This document shows positions 63,218 to 64,000 of a stretch of 64,000 bases of DNA, in pieces. Source of the DNA: CAVXXB01 sp963765585 (GTDB lineage: Bacteria; Calditrichota; Calditrichia; JAJRVZ01). The notes under the pieces are model-generated. The model was not told where the DNA came from. It worked only from the letters and a program-made list of their open reading frames with translations, and did not search any database. The number at the start of each line of letters is the position of its first letter. Positions within the stretch are counted from its first letter, which is position 1. The position numbers and the translations under genes were made by a program. Location of the stretch: NCBI GenBank assembly GCA_963765585.1, contig CAVXXB010000008.1, positions 496,001 through 560,000 of the forward strand. The letters are read 5' to 3'.

Positions 63218-64000
63218 ATGGTTAAGAAGAAAAAATATAATGCACTTACTGAAGAATTGCTGCAGTATATCGAGGATAATGACTTACAAAAAGGTGAAAA
63301 ACTTCCAAAAGTCAGGGAAATAATTAAAAATACTGGATACAGTTATGCAACTGTAAACCGGACACTCCTTGAAATGGAAAAATTGCGTTATATATCCAAA
63401 ACTCAAGGCAAAGGAATATATGTTGGTGACGTAGACGAAGATATCAATGAATCAAAACAGGTTGCCTTTATCATACCCAAAGCGATATCGAAAGGTAAAA
63501 TTTTTCTCGATATTTTAAATGGTCTAAGAAGAAAATTTGAAAAAGAATCAATACATCTATTAGTTTCGATATCTAATATGAGTCATGAAAAAGAAATTGC
63601 AACTATTAAACGACTCAATAATCAAAATGTAGATGGTTTAGTATTATTTTTAGAAGATACTTACAGAGAAGATTATTCTCATATTGCAGAACTAAGAGAA
63701 AGAAAAATACCTTTTGTACTGGTTGACCGCTTTATACCAGAGTTAGATACTGATTATGTCGTTGTAAATAATATAGATTCCATGTTCAGGATCTGCTCAT
63801 ACCTCAAATATAAAGAATCGTGCGATTCAATAATTTTCATAACCCATGATGATACAGCAACTTCTCATGATGAGAAAGTAAATGGCTTTAAAAATGCGAC
63901 CCGTATGTTATATGCAAATGAAGTTGGAAAAATTTTACCAATTGATAAATTTATAGAGCAGTTCGAAGAAATTAATGAAGAAAGTAAAAATATTGGATTG
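63218..64000 (+). CDS. GntR-type regulator with LacI-like ligand-binding domain (partial)
   Basis: ATG at 63218 preceded by GGGGA. The frame is open to the window end (261 codons, no stop). Residues 1-75 are a GntR winged helix: LTEELLQYIEDNDLQKGEKL, PKVREIIKNTGYSYATVNRT and LRYISKTQGKGIYVGD. From about 85 a periplasmic-binding-protein-like sensor domain of the LacI/GalR kind begins: VAFIIPKAISKGKIFLDIL, NVDGLVLFLED, IPFVLVDRFIPELDTDYVVV and SDIIFITHDD-like strands. This combination occurs in the arabinose repressor AraR and relatives, which bind a sugar effector and TTGT...ACAA-type operators. The gene probably controls itself and the divergent TonB operon. The effector is unknown, and the C-terminus lies beyond the window. 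Confidence 0.9.
   Translation, partial: MVKKKKYNALTEELLQYIEDNDLQKGEKLPKVREIIKNTGYSYATVNRTLLEMEKLRYISKTQGKGIYVGDVDEDINESKQVAFIIPKAISKGKIFLDILNGLRRKFEKESIHLLVSISNMSHEKEIATIKRLNNQNVDGLVLFLEDTYREDYSHIAELRERKIPFVLVDRFIPELDTDYVVVNNIDSMFRICSYLKYKESCDSIIFITHDDTATSHDEKVNGFKNATRMLYANEVGKILPIDKFIEQFEEINEESKNIGL

Noticed and set aside
1..64000. tRNA, rRNA, insertion sequences or integrases
   Set aside because: No cloverleaf-like segment, rRNA stretch, transposase or recombinase frame was recognised on either strand.

Overview
The window is a large polysaccharide-degradation locus from a Gram-negative bacterium of the FCB superphylum. Support for this: two TonB-dependent receptors ending in an aromatic residue, about eleven secreted proteins with the NYPNPFNP-type C-terminal sorting domain of the type IX secretion system (T9SS), a PorV-like outer-membrane protein, and many lipoproteins. 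Clear GGAGG-like ribosome binding sites and many TTG starts argue against a classical Bacteroidetes and fit lineages such as Calditrichota, Marinimicrobia, KSB1 or Ignavibacteria. The phylum cannot be fixed from this window.

Layout. Almost everything from 1 to 59.4 kb lies on the minus strand. (i) 1-9.4 kb: a GH38 alpha-mannosidase cut by the window edge and read from a TTG start, a beta-helix/T9SS protein, a TonB receptor, a divergent membrane-tethered winged-helix regulator (7251-8468, plus strand) and an EEP-fold phosphatase-like protein. (ii) 9.4-40.8 kb: the catabolic core. It holds seven S1 sulfatases, four GH92 alpha-mannosidases (two frameshifted), two GH99-like enzymes (one frameshifted, carrying three lectin-like plus PKD modules), a calcineurin-like phosphoesterase, a CotH-kinase protein and a CBM9-like protein. 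(iii) 41.1-59.4 kb: an eight-gene surface cassette. In transcription order: TonB receptor, giant FN3 protein, PorV-like protein, parvulin-type PPIase lipoprotein, LamG/CBM9 protein, beta-propeller protein, second giant FN3 protein, Tat-exported DUF362 protein. (iv) 59.6-64 kb, plus strand: a low-GC beta-helix/T9SS protein, an SSS sodium:solute symporter, and a GntR-type regulator with a LacI-like sensor domain that runs off the window.

How it may work (inference). GH38, GH92 and GH99 together with seven sulfatases and two phosphoesterase-fold proteins point to a sulfated, possibly phosphorylated, alpha-mannan or a mannose-rich glycan. T9SS-anchored and lipoprotein enzymes would act at the cell surface. 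The TonB receptors would import oligosaccharides, periplasmic GH92/GH38/sulfatases would finish them, and the SSS transporter would take up the released sugar. No SusD homologue is present; LamG, CBM9, FN3 and propeller proteins may take its glycan-capture role.

Main points of interest: a matched pair of 17-bp operator-like palindromes before the TonB-cassette and before the GntR-type regulator; a nearly identical 1.8-kb stretch shared by the two giant FN3 genes (gene conversion or recent duplication); single-base frameshifts in three glycosidase genes; and two sulfatase paralogues with different anchoring.
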